Shown: positions 8,120 to 16,215, counted from the first letter of the stretch. The stretch: DNA of 64,000 nt from JAWXTK01 sp044433645 (GCA_044433645.1 JAWXTK010000009.1:1-64000); one strand, 5' to 3'. The notes: a model not told the origin generated them from the letters alone. Translations and numbers: made by a program.

Positions 8120-9115
8120 ATGAAGGCTTTATTAACATCACTTTTTAATCACGAGGAACTAAGCCGCGAGAGTGCAAAAAATCTTTTGCTAGAAATCACC
8201 TCGGGCAAATACAACGACATACAAATAGCATCTCTGCTGACAGTGTTTCAAATGCGAGGTGTCAAGGTCGAAGAAATTATAGGCTTTAGAGAAGCTCTAC
8301 TTTCAACACGTATAGCAACAGATTTAAGTGCTTATGATGCAATAGATATTGTGGGTACGGGTGGCGACGGCAAAGACACTTTCAATGTGTCAACGTGCAG
8401 CTGTTTTGTGGTTGCGGCAGCTGGCTATAAAGTTGCTAAGCACGGAAATTATGGAGCTACTTCGGTTAGTGGAGCGAGCACAGTGCTTGAGGGCGCAGGT
8501 GTAAAATTCACTAACGAGCGAGATAAATTAATTAAGAGCATGGAAGCGTGTGGCATGGTGTATATGCACGCGCCTTTGTTTAATCCTGCAATGAAATATG
8601 TGGCTAATGTGCGCAAGTCTTTGGGAGTTCGCACTATATTTAATTTGTTGGGCCCTTTAGTAAATCCTAGTATTCCTAAATATCAACTTTTGGGGGTTGC
8701 AGATTTAGCGCAAATGAGAATTTACACAAGCACTTTCCAAAAACTGGGAATAAATTTCGCCGTCGTAAACAGCCTTGACGGTTACGATGAAATCTCGCTA
8801 ACCGACGAGTTTAAAGTCTGCACAAATCAATACGAAAAAATCTATAAACCATCCGATTTAGGTTTTAAAACCCTAACTCAAGAGTCGCTTTACGGAGGTG
8901 ACACAGCCGAAAAAGCTGCTAAGATTTTTTACTCGGTTTTAGAAAACACTTCAACTGAGGCTCAAAAAAATTGTGTATTAGCAAATGCAGCTTTTGCAAT
9001 TCAAGTGCTTGAACCAACAAAAACCATAGAAGAAACTTTAGCCCTCGCAACAGAGGCCTTGGAAAGTGGCAAATCACTTAGCACATTTAAAAAATTCGTA
9101 GAAATCAACCAATGA
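8120..9115 (+). CDS. trpD: Anthranilate phosphoribosyltransferase
   Basis: A 331-residue enzyme transferring phosphoribose from PRPP to anthranilate. The glycine-rich PRPP loop is at about residues 79-92 (GTGGDGKDTFNVST), followed by KHGNYGATSVSGAS and a metal-binding DEISLTDE segment near residue 225. Length and motif order are normal. The stop overlaps the trpC start by 4 bp (ATGA), consistent with translational coupling. Confidence 0.97.
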   Translation: MKALLTSLFNHEELSRESAKNLLLEITSGKYNDIQIASLLTVFQMRGVKVEEIIGFREALLSTRIATDLSAYDAIDIVGTGGDGKDTFNVSTCSCFVVAAAGYKVAKHGNYGATSVSGASTVLEGAGVKFTNERDKLIKSMEACGMVYMHAPLFNPAMKYVANVRKSLGVRTIFNLLGPLVNPSIPKYQLLGVADLAQMRIYTSTFQKLGINFAVVNSLDGYDEISLTDEFKVCTNQYEKIYKPSDLGFKTLTQESLYGGDTAEKAAKIFYSVLENTSTEAQKNCVLANAAFAIQVLEPTKTIEETLALATEALESGKSLSTFKKFVEINQ

Positions 9116-9897
9116 AAGACGTACTTTTAGAGATAATAGCCAACACAAAAATCGAAGTTGCTCAGCGTAAACAACTGCTCCCCCTTGAGCAGTTAGAACA
9201 ACAATGCAGTGAGCCAAGAACTAAGATTAGTATGCGCGCAAGTTTAGAGAAATCTTCCTCGGGGATAATCTCAGAATTTAAACGCCGCTCACCCTCAAAG
9301 GGTTGGATAAAACAAGAGGGCGTGGCCAAAGACATAACCAAGCAGTATGAAAAAGCTGGGGCATCGGCCTTATCTATTCTAACCGACGAGAAGTTTTTTG
9401 GTGGCACAATGCAAGATATTATTTCCTCGCGCGAGGGCTTAGCTTTACCCATAATTCGCAAGGATTTTATTATAGACGAGTATCAAATTTATGAGGCTCG
9501 TAAAATAGGCGCAAACGCAATTCTTCTTATTGCAGCAGCCCTCAGCGTAGAGCAATGCGAGTCTTTAGCTAAAAAAGCGCATGAATTAGAATTAGAAGTT
9601 TTGTTGGAAGTTCACTCCAAAAGCGAGCTTACTCACGTTAACAAATATGTTGATATGGTAGGCGTTAACAATCGCAACTTAGGCAGTTTCCACACAGATA
9701 TTCAAAATTCATTTGAGCTTATAGACCACCTCCCCCAGGATGTATTGTTGGTCTCAGAAAGTGGAATTTCAAAACCTGAAACAGTTAAGCAACTTCGCCA
9801 GGCTGGGTTCAAAGGTTTTTTAATAGGTGAGAACTTTATGAAAAGTACGCAGCCAGGAAAAGAGTTAGAAAATTTTATAAATGAAGTAATATGTTAA
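9112..9897 (+). CDS. trpC: Indole-3-glycerol phosphate synthase
   Basis: A 261-residue TIM-barrel enzyme closing the indole ring of CdRP with loss of CO2 and water. Conserved blocks are IISEFKRRSPSKGW (catalytic Lys), SILTDEKFFGGT, PIIRKDFIIDEYQIYEA, VGVNNRNL and VSESGIS. It is a separate gene, not fused to trpF as in E. coli. It overlaps trpD by 4 bp and trpF by 7 bp. Confidence 0.97.
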   Translation: MKDVLLEIIANTKIEVAQRKQLLPLEQLEQQCSEPRTKISMRASLEKSSSGIISEFKRRSPSKGWIKQEGVAKDITKQYEKAGASALSILTDEKFFGGTMQDIISSREGLALPIIRKDFIIDEYQIYEARKIGANAILLIAAALSVEQCESLAKKAHELELEVLLEVHSKSELTHVNKYVDMVGVNNRNLGSFHTDIQNSFELIDHLPQDVLLVSESGISKPETVKQLRQAGFKGFLIGENFMKSTQPGKELENFINEVIC

Positions 9898-10505
9898 TCA
9901 AAGTATGTGGAATGCGCGAGAGTGAAAATATTCGCGACGTTGAAATGCTAGGCATAGATCTTATGGGATTTATTTTTTATGCCGCATCACCTCGCTATGT
10001 TAGCGAAGTGCCAGATTATTTGCCAACTTCTTGCCAGAGAGTGGGCGTTTTTGTAAACGAAAATTCAGAGAAAATCATAGAAACAGCTAAGCTTTTCAAA
10101 CTTGATTTTCTGCAACTTCACGGACACGAAACTCCGGAGCAATGCAGCGAATTAAAGGCTCTAGGCTATAAAATAATCAAAGCATTTTCTATCGCAAATA
10201 CCGAGTCTTTAAAAACAACAAAGGACTATACAAACGCGTGCGACTACTTACTTTTTGACACTTCGTGCCCAGGCTATGGAGGTTCGGGCAAGAGCTTTAA
10301 TTGGCAAATACTTAAGCAATACAAGGGCAAAACTCCGTTCCTGCTGAGTGGTGGTCTTTCGCTAGAAAATATTTCTTTATTAAAAGAATTTTCGCATCCT
10401 TCACTTGCTGGTTACGACCTGAACAGTGGCTTTGAAAACATGCCTGCTGTAAAAAATACTTATGGTTTAAAAACATTTATTAGTAATATCAAAGACAATG
10501 AATAG
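9891..10505 (+). CDS. trpF: Phosphoribosylanthranilate isomerase
   Basis: A 204-residue TIM-barrel isomerase converting PRA to CdRP by an Amadori rearrangement. The catalytic Cys is in KVCGMRESENI (about residue 6) and the catalytic Asp in LFDTSCPGYGGSG (about residue 123). LSGGLSLEN and AGYDLNSGFE form the phosphate-binding end. It overlaps both neighbours by 7-8 bp, as expected in a tightly coupled operon. Confidence 0.96.
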   Translation: MLIKVCGMRESENIRDVEMLGIDLMGFIFYAASPRYVSEVPDYLPTSCQRVGVFVNENSEKIIETAKLFKLDFLQLHGHETPEQCSELKALGYKIIKAFSIANTESLKTTKDYTNACDYLLFDTSCPGYGGSGKSFNWQILKQYKGKTPFLLSGGLSLENISLLKEFSHPSLAGYDLNSGFENMPAVKNTYGLKTFISNIKDNE

Positions 10506-11280
10506 AATAAATAAACTCTTTGCAGAGAAACACAAAAACATACTTTCTATCTACTTTTGCGCTGGCCACCCAAGCTACCAAGGCACAATAAACACAATAA
10601 AAACTCTAGAGAGCAAGGGTGTAAACCTAATAGAAATTGGCATACCTTTTAGCGACCCTATGGCAGACGGCGTGGTAATTCAAGATGCAGCCAACAAGGC
10701 GCTAAAAAACGGCATGACGCTCAAAAAACTGTTTGCTCAACTTGGTTACGCGAGAGAGCAAGGCGTTGAAATTCCACTTATTTTAATGGGTTACTTAAAC
10801 CCTATTATGCAGTTTGGTTTTGAGAGTTTCTGTGCTGAATGTGCAAAAATTGGCATAGACGGAGTGATAATTCCTGACCTTCCGTTTAAAGATTACAAGG
10901 AGAGCTACGAGGCCGTGGCAAAAAAATATGACATTAGAGTCATTATGCTAATTACGCCCGAAACTTCCCAGGAGCGCATACGATTAATAGACGAAAACAC
11001 CGACGGTTTTATATATATGGTATCATCGGCAGCGACAACGGGTGCGCAAAAAGATTTTGACCTAAAAAAACAAGAATACTTCAAGCGCATAGATGCTATG
11101 AACCTGAAAAATCCTCGCATGATAGGCTTTGGAATCTCAAACAAACAAACCTTTGATGCAGCTTGCCAAAACGCAGCAGGTGCTATCATAGGTAGTAAAT
11201 TTGTGACTTTGTTAGAAGAGGCTAAGGGAGATGTAGAACTAGCTACGGATAGTTTGCTTAAGGATTTAGGCGTTAAATAA
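10498..11280 (+). CDS. trpA: Tryptophan synthase alpha chain
   Basis: A 260-residue TIM-barrel lyase that cleaves indole-3-glycerol phosphate and passes indole to TrpB. The catalytic Glu and Asp are in LIEIGIPFSDPMADG (about residues 44 and 55). Other family blocks are LMGYLNPIMQFG, GVIIPDLPF, LITPETSQERI, YMVSSAATTGAQ and GFGISNKQTF. Last gene of the operon, 8 bp overlap with trpF. No strong intrinsic terminator follows directly; the next promoter begins at 11281, the first base after the stop. Confidence 0.97.
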   Translation: MNRINKLFAEKHKNILSIYFCAGHPSYQGTINTIKTLESKGVNLIEIGIPFSDPMADGVVIQDAANKALKNGMTLKKLFAQLGYAREQGVEIPLILMGYLNPIMQFGFESFCAECAKIGIDGVIIPDLPFKDYKESYEAVAKKYDIRVIMLITPETSQERIRLIDENTDGFIYMVSSAATTGAQKDFDLKKQEYFKRIDAMNLKNPRMIGFGISNKQTFDAACQNAAGAIIGSKFVTLLEEAKGDVELATDSLLKDLGVK

Positions 11281-11312
11281 TTTGATTTTATGCTTTTAAT
11301 TTTTTAGCTTTG
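11281..11312 (+). promoter_or_regulatory. Promoter of the small secreted protein gene
   Basis: TTTG (11281-11284), 20 bp, then TAGCTTTG (11305-11312), close to the Bacteroidota consensus. It starts immediately after the trpA stop. The 5' UTR that follows carries a short direct repeat of ATTAAAACC units (about 11328-11353). Confidence 0.7.
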
Positions 11313-11354
11313 TTATTATTACAAACTACTAAAACCATTAAAACCATTAAAACG

Positions 11355-11687
11355 ATGAAAAAATTTATCCTATCTCTAGTTGTTGCATTTGCAGCAGTAA
11401 CTATGGTAAGCGCAGCTCCAGGCGATGTTGACGCACGCGTAAGAACAGTTAACAGACAATCTGGAGGCACACTTTCTGAAGAGCAAATCGAAAAAATTAC
11501 AGCTCTTATCACAGCAGAAGCAGAAAAAGGCGAAGCAGCTACTCCAGAAGAAAAAGCAGCAAGAAACAAAGCTTTGAGCGAAAAAATCAACGCACTTTTC
11601 ACTGCAGAGCAAAAAGCAGCTAAAGCAGAATACGCAAAAGAAGTTGCAGCGAGAAAAAAAGCAAGAGCAGCTGAGGCATCTGAGTAA
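11355..11687 (+). CDS. Small secreted Ala/Lys/Glu-rich protein
   Basis: A 110-residue protein starting MKKFILSLVVAFAAV, with a clear Sec signal peptide likely cut after VSA at about residue 20. The mature part is highly charged and alanine-rich (EAEKGEAATPEEKAARNKAL and similar) and should be mostly helical, possibly coiled-coil. An upstream in-frame ATG at 11310 would lie inside the promoter, so the start at 11355 is preferred. It has its own promoter and terminator, so it is probably monocistronic and periplasmic. I do not recognise a family. A Spy-like helical periplasmic protein is possible, but no diagnostic motif is visible. Confidence 0.75.
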   Translation: MKKFILSLVVAFAAVTMVSAAPGDVDARVRTVNRQSGGTLSEEQIEKITALITAEAEKGEAATPEEKAARNKALSEKINALFTAEQKAAKAEYAKEVAARKKARAAEASE

Positions 11688-11710
11688 GTTTCAATATTTT
11701 TGTAAAAATA

Positions 11711-11740
11711 AAAGCCTAACAGAAAAATCTGTTAGGCTTT
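11711..11740 (+). terminator. Intrinsic terminator, probably bidirectional
   Basis: A perfect 13-bp stem (11711-11723 with 11728-11740) with an AAAA loop, A-rich before and T-rich after. It sits between the small secreted protein gene and convergent metY, so it could serve both. Confidence 0.85.
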
Positions 11741-11792
11741 GTTATATATACGCTGATTGTCAAATATGCAGTGATTTCACAATTAGCCCCTA

Positions 11793-13070
11793 CTAAATGT
11801 TAGCAAGAGCCTGCTCAAGATCAGCAATAATATCTTCTTTACCTTCGATACCTACTGAAAGACGTATCAAATCTGGGTCTACTCCGGCTTCGGCCAACTG
11901 CTCGTCGTTCATCTGACGGTGAGTGTGGCTAGCTGGGTGAAGCACACAAGTGCGCGCATCGGCAACGTGAGTTACTATGCAGGCCAAGCGCAAACTATCC
12001 ATGAATTTTAATGTTTGCTCGCGCGTGCCCTCAATGGCAAAGGCTAACACTCCACACGAACCATTTGGCAAATATTTTTGAGCCAAAGAATAGTTTTTAT
12101 TACCCTCTAAATCACAGTAATTCACCCATTTAACCTTAGGGTGAGCTTCTAGGAACTGAGCTGCTGCCATAGCATTTTCGCAGTGACGTGGCATACGCAA
12201 ATGAAGTGTTTCGAGTCCTAGGTTTAACAAAAATGAATTTTGAGGAGACTGGATTGCACCCAAATCTCTCATTAGCTGAACCGTAGCTTTAGTGATGTAA
12301 GCCATTTTGCCAAAAGCCTTGGTGTAAGTTAGACCGTGATAAGATTCATCGGGCTGGGTTAAACCAGGGAATTTATCTGCATAAGCATCCCAGTCAAAGT
12401 TGCCACTGTCAACGATAACCCCACCAACACAAGTTGCATGACCGTCCATATATTTAGTAGTTGAGTGCACAACAATATCTGCGCCCCACTCAAAGGGACG
12501 GCAGTTGATAGGAGTAGCAAAAGTGTTGTCAACGATAAGAGGCACGCCGAAACTATGCGCTATTTTAGCAAACTTTTCTATGTCTAAAACATCTATGCTA
12601 GGGTTAGAAATAGTCTCGCCAAACAGAGCCTTAGTGTTAGGACGAAAAGCCTTGGCGATTTCTTCCTCTGAGCCATTTACGTCAACAAAAGAGCAATCTA
12701 TGCCAAGTTTTTTAAGCGTCACTCCAAACAAATTAAACGTTCCTCCATAAATACTAGACGAGCAAACGATATGGTCGCCAGCCTCGCAAATATTAAAAAT
12801 TGCAAAGAAGTTAGCCGCCTGACCCGATGAAGTCAAGATAGCAGCAACGCCACCCTCAAGTTCAGTGATTTTAGCTGCCACAGCATCATTTGTAGGATTT
12901 TGAAGTCGGCTATAAAAATATCCACTAGCTTTTAAGTCGAACAAATCTGCCATTTGCTCAGATGTGTCATACTTAAAAGTTGTGCTTTGATAGATGGGCA
13001 AAACGCGTGGCTCACCCTTAGTTGGTTGCCAACCTGATTGAATACAGATTGTTGAAAGTGATTTTTTCAT
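11793..13070 (-). CDS. metY: O-acetylhomoserine sulfhydrylase (aminocarboxypropyltransferase)
   Basis: A 425-residue PLP enzyme of the Cys/Met metabolism gamma family that makes homocysteine from O-acetylhomoserine and sulfide. The PLP lysine is in HSTTKYMDGHATCVGG (about residue 207); PLP contacts include YSRLQNPTNDAV, LTSSGQAANFF and ADIVVHS. The length (about 425, longer than the roughly 390 of MetB/MetC) and the C-terminal HPASHTHRQMNDEQL fit MetY. Its promoter faces away from the SAH-hydrolase-like gene on the other strand. A role in methionine synthesis follows from the family. Confidence 0.95.
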   Translation of the reverse strand: MKKSLSTICIQSGWQPTKGEPRVLPIYQSTTFKYDTSEQMADLFDLKASGYFYSRLQNPTNDAVAAKITELEGGVAAILTSSGQAANFFAIFNICEAGDHIVCSSSIYGGTFNLFGVTLKKLGIDCSFVDVNGSEEEIAKAFRPNTKALFGETISNPSIDVLDIEKFAKIAHSFGVPLIVDNTFATPINCRPFEWGADIVVHSTTKYMDGHATCVGGVIVDSGNFDWDAYADKFPGLTQPDESYHGLTYTKAFGKMAYITKATVQLMRDLGAIQSPQNSFLLNLGLETLHLRMPRHCENAMAAAQFLEAHPKVKWVNYCDLEGNKNYSLAQKYLPNGSCGVLAFAIEGTREQTLKFMDSLRLACIVTHVADARTCVLHPASHTHRQMNDEQLAEAGVDPDLIRLSVGIEGKEDIIADLEQALANI

Positions 13071-13101
13071 ATATAATTATTTAAATTTTCTTCCTCAAAT
13101 G

Positions 13102-13109
13102 CAAAGATA
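13102..13109 (-). promoter_or_regulatory. metY -7 promoter element
   Basis: TATCTTTG on the minus strand (13109-13102), 31 nt before the metY ATG. No good TTTG is seen at the -33 position, so only the -7 element is called. Confidence 0.5.
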
Positions 13110-13137
13110 CGAATAATATTCATAACTTTACGCAATT

Positions 13138-14166
13138 ATGAATATAGAGCAAATACAAAAAATCATTACCGGCACTTATGCCTCGGATGAATATCCTGTG
13201 CTTTGTGATCAAATCGCATCTTGGCAAAACACTCAGCCACTAAAAGGACTAACCGTACTGGATGCAACACCTGTTTTTCGCAATACTATGGCTAAATATT
13301 TAGCACTTATTGCCGCTGGTGCAGAGCTTGTAGTAGGGATTTCAGAAGTTATGCCTTACGATAGTAAAATCATTAAAATCTTAACTCAGTCAGGCATCAA
13401 AATAGTGAAGGCCGAAAGTGTGCAAACAATAAAAATAGACTTTATATTAGACTGTGCAGCGAGTTTTATTAAGTGGCATGCAGAGCTCGGGTATGTAGAG
13501 CTAACGCGCTCGGGTATAGATAGTTACAAGGCTGCAAACAAGGCTGTATATCTAGCAGATTCGGGCGTAATCAAAAAAATTGAAACATCGCTTGGCACGG
13601 GCGAGAGTTTCTTTAGGGCTATGCGCCAACTAGGCTATAATGATTTTGAGAATAAAAATTTAGTGATTTATGGCAGCGGGAAAGTTGGTCGTGGACTAGA
13701 AATTTATGCTAAAAAATACGGCATGAACGTCGCTATAATTTCAAAAGACGAGGGCGATTACATAGATGCAAACGACAGAGAAAAAATCGACGAAACCCTA
13801 AAATCTGCCTATGCCGTAGTAACTGCAACGGGAGTAAAAGGCGCAGTTGAAAAAAGTTGCGATTGCGAGAAATTAATCAACAGCTCTGCTCTACTTGCCA
13901 ACATGGGAGTGGAAGATGAATTTGGCGAGAGCATACCAAATGAGAGAGTTTTGGAGGGCAAAAAACCTCTTAATTTCATACTCGAAGAACCAACTCACAT
14001 GAAATATATTGATGCTACAATGGCCCTGCATAACTGGGGTGCAATCTACCTAAAAGATAATCCCGAGATAAAAAATGTGGTTAGTCCAGATAGTGAGACA
14101 GAAAAAAAATTCTTAAATATTACAGCCTCTAAAGGACTGATTACTAGCGAGATAGATTCGATTTAA
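13138..14166 (+). CDS. S-adenosylhomocysteine-hydrolase-like NAD-binding protein
   Basis: A 342-residue protein. Residues 1-130 contain a degenerate N-terminal half (LDATPVFRNTMAKYLALIAAGAEL). A Rossmann segment begins near 185 (LVIYGSGKVGRGLEIYAKKYG), followed by VVTATGVKGAVE. The arrangement resembles S-adenosylhomocysteine hydrolase, but it is about 100 residues shorter and the usual C-terminal motifs are not evident. It diverges from metY across a 67-bp gap, suggesting a link to methionine or one-carbon metabolism. Enzymatic activity is not established; it may bind NAD and a nucleoside-like ligand. A -7-like TAACTTTA (13123-13130) lies 7 nt before the ATG. Confidence 0.65.
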   Translation: MNIEQIQKIITGTYASDEYPVLCDQIASWQNTQPLKGLTVLDATPVFRNTMAKYLALIAAGAELVVGISEVMPYDSKIIKILTQSGIKIVKAESVQTIKIDFILDCAASFIKWHAELGYVELTRSGIDSYKAANKAVYLADSGVIKKIETSLGTGESFFRAMRQLGYNDFENKNLVIYGSGKVGRGLEIYAKKYGMNVAIISKDEGDYIDANDREKIDETLKSAYAVVTATGVKGAVEKSCDCEKLINSSALLANMGVEDEFGESIPNERVLEGKKPLNFILEEPTHMKYIDATMALHNWGAIYLKDNPEIKNVVSPDSETEKKFLNITASKGLITSEIDSI

Positions 14167-14274
14167 AAACACTTGCATTTTTCCTAGATTTAACTTTTTA
14201 AATTTTGTTTGTTCTATAAAGTCAAAGGGACCTAACAAAGAAAAACAAGACAATTAATTTAAAAACGGGAAGTC

Positions 14275-14868
14275 ATGAAAAAGTATTTATTACACATATT
14301 AGCAGTATCGCTCGTGGCGATATCATGCTCGCCCATAACTTTAAACAGCAGTAAGGTACTAAACGAATCTGATATTTATCAATGCGAAACTTTCTCTATG
14401 CCTAAGCTAATAGCAGCTGAATTGCCTATGGGGGTAACGCAAAAAGACATAGAAAGACTCCATGCAACCATTGCCAAAGAATTAGAAAGCAGAGGGCTTA
14501 AACAAGTTGAGGCAAAAGCCGACATGCAAGTGAGCGTAAAAATCACGGTGCAAAAAAATATCAATAGAAGCGTGAGTGGATCAAGTTCTGCCTTTGGCAC
14601 AGTGACAGTAAATTCGGCAGGGGTAACCAGAGCCAACGCAGGCATGAATGTAAGCTCTGCAAGACTCACAAGTAGAGATATCACAACCAACCTTTCAAGA
14701 ACAGGCATCATAGCTCTTAATATCACAAATGGCCTCAGAGAAAATCCTCTGTATTTTTCACAAGTTAGAATAGAGTTTAATGGCACTACCTTGGCGCTAA
14801 AAGACAATGAAATGTTAGAAAAAGCAGCTGATTTACTTTTCAAAAAACTCCCAATCGAAGAGATATAA
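14275..14868 (+). CDS. Putative lipoprotein, DUF4136-like
   Basis: A 197-residue protein with a lipoprotein signal (LVAISCSP, Cys at about residue 18). Around residues 60-90 it has the pattern IAKELESRGLKQVEAKADMQVSV, similar to DUF4136-family lipoproteins (a helix, then rGy..ADl.V). The middle is Ser/Asn/Gly-rich and the end returns to a short helix (AADLLFKKLP). It should be anchored in the cell envelope. Function unknown. It is flanked by the SAH-like gene and a terminator and looks monocistronic. Confidence 0.65.
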   Translation: MKKYLLHILAVSLVAISCSPITLNSSKVLNESDIYQCETFSMPKLIAAELPMGVTQKDIERLHATIAKELESRGLKQVEAKADMQVSVKITVQKNINRSVSGSSSAFGTVTVNSAGVTRANAGMNVSSARLTSRDITTNLSRTGIIALNITNGLRENPLYFSQVRIEFNGTTLALKDNEMLEKAADLLFKKLPIEEI

Positions 14869-14896
14869 GCAAAACCACTAATATGTTTTAAAGCGT

Positions 14897-14926
14897 AAAG
14901 CGATTGCATTAAAATGCAGTCGCTTT
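14897..14926 (+). terminator. Intrinsic terminator
   Basis: The stem AAAGCGATTGCAT (14897-14909) pairs with ATGCAGTCGCTTT (14914-14926, one G-T pair), then TATTTATATA. It terminates the lipoprotein gene and also lies at the 3' end of the minus-strand pseudogene. Confidence 0.7.
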
Positions 14927-15720
14927 ATTTATATATAGGAAGGCCTTTTTGTGCGCGCAAAATTCTGTTCCACTTAATTCCCAGCTGAATATTGCGTTGC
15001 GCGTGATATAGATTTATCACCCACCAATTGTTCCATAAGTCATCTTCAGGAAGTTGAGATAAGTCTACGGGATACTTTTGTCTTAAGCTGTCAGCAACTC
15101 TGTCTTAAATATTCCTTGCGATTAAGTTTTCTTACCTGCTCTAGAGAGTCTTGAGTTTTTTGATATTGAATATTTCGCTTCTCTAATTCAGCCTCATAAT
15201 TTAAAGAATATTCTACCAAATCACGCAAAACAGAATCCTTAATTCTATTACTCTCTATCACAGAATCAGGCAAAATAACAGGCCTATTCAAGCTCTCAAT
15301 ATAAAAACTTCTGCCCAAGGAAAACAACACCAAAACAGCAAATAAACCAAAGAGCAAAATAAGCTTCCAACGATTATAATTCTCAATAGATAGGCACAAT
15401 AATTTCACATCACTGTAACGCTTTTGTTTTTGCTCGGCGCAAGCTTTGCGTGTGACTTTACTGTATTTTTTAGTCAGAGAATCTATTACCTAACCAAGCG
15501 AATAAATATCGCGCCAATATATCGAGCGTTGAGGAGTAGGGCGCACGAGAGTCATTGACATAATTCCACAGACGTTTCAACGTAGTTTCCGAGACTGTTT
15601 CGCCCAATTTATCATCTATCAAATTGCTCAGGGCGCGAAACGCCGAGGTGGTAGAAACAGAAAAATCTAGGGTCTGCTCAATTTGCTTAAGCAAGTAGTT
15701 AATGTAGGGTTTTTATTCAT
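14925..15720 (-). pseudogene. Frameshifted HTH-like/membrane protein gene
   Basis: Three reading frames together give one protein of about 260 residues. From ATG at 15720 one base appears lost in an A run, after which a 70-residue domain is readable (SETTLKRLWNYVND then STLDILARYL), typical of Bacteroidota N-terminal HTH-like domains. A second shift near 15475 leads to RKACAEQKQKRYSDVKL, a transmembrane segment (LILLFGLFAVLVLFSL) and a coiled-coil stretch. A third shift near 15092 leads to LPEDDLWNNWWVINLYHAQR and a stop at 14925. Neighbouring genes are intact, which favours true decay over sequencing error, though two shifts lie in or beside A runs. Function unknown. Confidence 0.7.
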
Positions 15721-15728
15721 AGCAAAAG

Positions 15729-15736
15729 CAAAGATA
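15729..15736 (-). promoter_or_regulatory. -7 element of the pseudogene
   Basis: TATCTTTG on the minus strand (15736-15729), 8 nt before the ATG at 15720. It indicates that the decayed gene kept its promoter element. No clear -33 TTTG. Confidence 0.45.
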
Positions 15737-15745
15737 GAATTTTTC

Positions 15746-15850
15746 ATGCCAGATTGGGATATATTCAAAACTAAATTGAAGTATGCGAATGGATGGGCTC
15801 TGGGTATTTATATACTTACTTTCTTAATAATGGCTTTCGCGAATAATTAG
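15746..15850 (+). CDS. Possible 34-residue small membrane protein
   Basis: ATG to TAG encodes 34 residues: a charged start (MPDWDIFKTKLKYANGW), a hydrophobic segment (ALGIYILTFLIMAFA), then NN. The single membrane helix and the 16-bp hairpin downstream are compatible with a small membrane protein or toxin-like peptide. No plus-strand promoter is evident and it sits in decaying DNA, so it may be chance. Confidence 0.25.
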   Translation: MPDWDIFKTKLKYANGWALGIYILTFLIMAFANN

Positions 15851-15867
15851 TAAACCTAGTAGAGAAA

Positions 15868-15903
15868 ATTTTGGCTTGCTAATATTAATTAGCAAGCCAA
15901 AAT
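15868..15903. repeat. 16-bp perfect hairpin
   Basis: ATTTTGGCTTGCTAAT (15868-15883) and its exact reverse complement (15888-15903) are separated by ATTA. It may be a terminator or an inverted repeat left by a mobile element. The GGCTTGC core recurs nearby at 16007-16012 (GGCTTGC) and, as GGCTTGT, in the tRNA-Leu D-arm region. Confidence 0.6.
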
Positions 15904-15904
15904 C

Positions 15905-15996
15905 TTGTACCTATAATAATACTCGTGCCTCACGCGCAGCTTAAGCCCACCACCCCCTCCTAAAAAGACAGAATGGCTTGTATGCTGATTTTTCGG
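15905..15996 (-). pseudogene. Degenerate tRNA-Leu remnant
   Basis: This stretch aligns with the intact tRNA-Leu at 16056-16139 in the same orientation. It shares the 3' edge (TGTACCT on the plus strand), a 21-nt identical block covering the variable arm and part of the anticodon arm (15939-15959 versus 16085-16105), and a later ATGGCTTGT match. Acceptor and T-loop bases are lost, so it cannot fold as a tRNA. A short insertion disrupts the anticodon arm. Confidence 0.55.
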
Positions 15997-16002
15997 CAAA
16001 AA

Positions 16003-16050
16003 AATGGCTTGCCACTTTGAGGGGAAAACCCTAAAATAGCAAACCATTCA
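16003..16050. repeat. Imperfect hairpin with inverted tRNA-Leu fragment
   Basis: AATGGCTTGC near 16003 pairs imperfectly with GCAAACCATT near 16048, enclosing further pairs around GAGGG and CCCT. Bases 16011-16024 (GCCACTTTGAGGGG) are an exact inverted copy of the tRNA-Leu anticodon arm (16100-16113). Confidence 0.5.
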
Positions 16051-16055
16051 TATTG

Positions 16056-16139
16056 TACCTGGGATGAGACTCGAACTCACACGGGCTTAAGCCCACCACC
16101 CCCTCAAAGTGGCTTGTCTACCAATTTCAACACCCAGGT
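16056..16139 (-). tRNA. tRNA-Leu (anticodon GAG)
   Basis: A class II tRNA read on the minus strand. The 7-bp acceptor is ACCTGGG/CCCAGGT with discriminator A. The D stem is TTG/CAA with an AATTGGTAGA-type loop. The anticodon stem is CCACT/GGTGG (one T-G pair) with loop TTGAGGG, giving GAG. The long variable arm is GGGC-TTAA-GCCC and the T arm is GTGAG-TTCGAGT-CTCAT. The 3' CCA is not encoded. It decodes CUC/CUU leucine codons. Remnants of the same tRNA lie just downstream. Confidence 0.93.
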
Positions 16140-16180
16140 TTTTGGTTTTGTGAGCACAAATTTATAGTTTTTTTTGGGGA

Positions 16181-16215
16181 TTTGCAAGAATTATAAAAGA
16201 TTTTGTTTATCTTTG
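16181..16215 (+). promoter_or_regulatory. Promoter of the L25 gene
   Basis: TTTG (16181-16184), 23 bp, then TATCTTTG (16208-16215), leaving a 5' UTR of about 85-90 nt before the ATG at 16309. The spacing is slightly long for the consensus. Confidence 0.55.

Noticed and set aside
14379..14909. Minus-strand 176-residue open frame opposite the DUF4136-like lipoprotein
   Set aside because: It is a shadow frame; the plus-strand protein has a lipobox and family-like pattern.
15868..15903. Insertion sequence terminal repeat
   Set aside because: No transposase remnant or flanking target duplication is visible; it is kept only as a hairpin.
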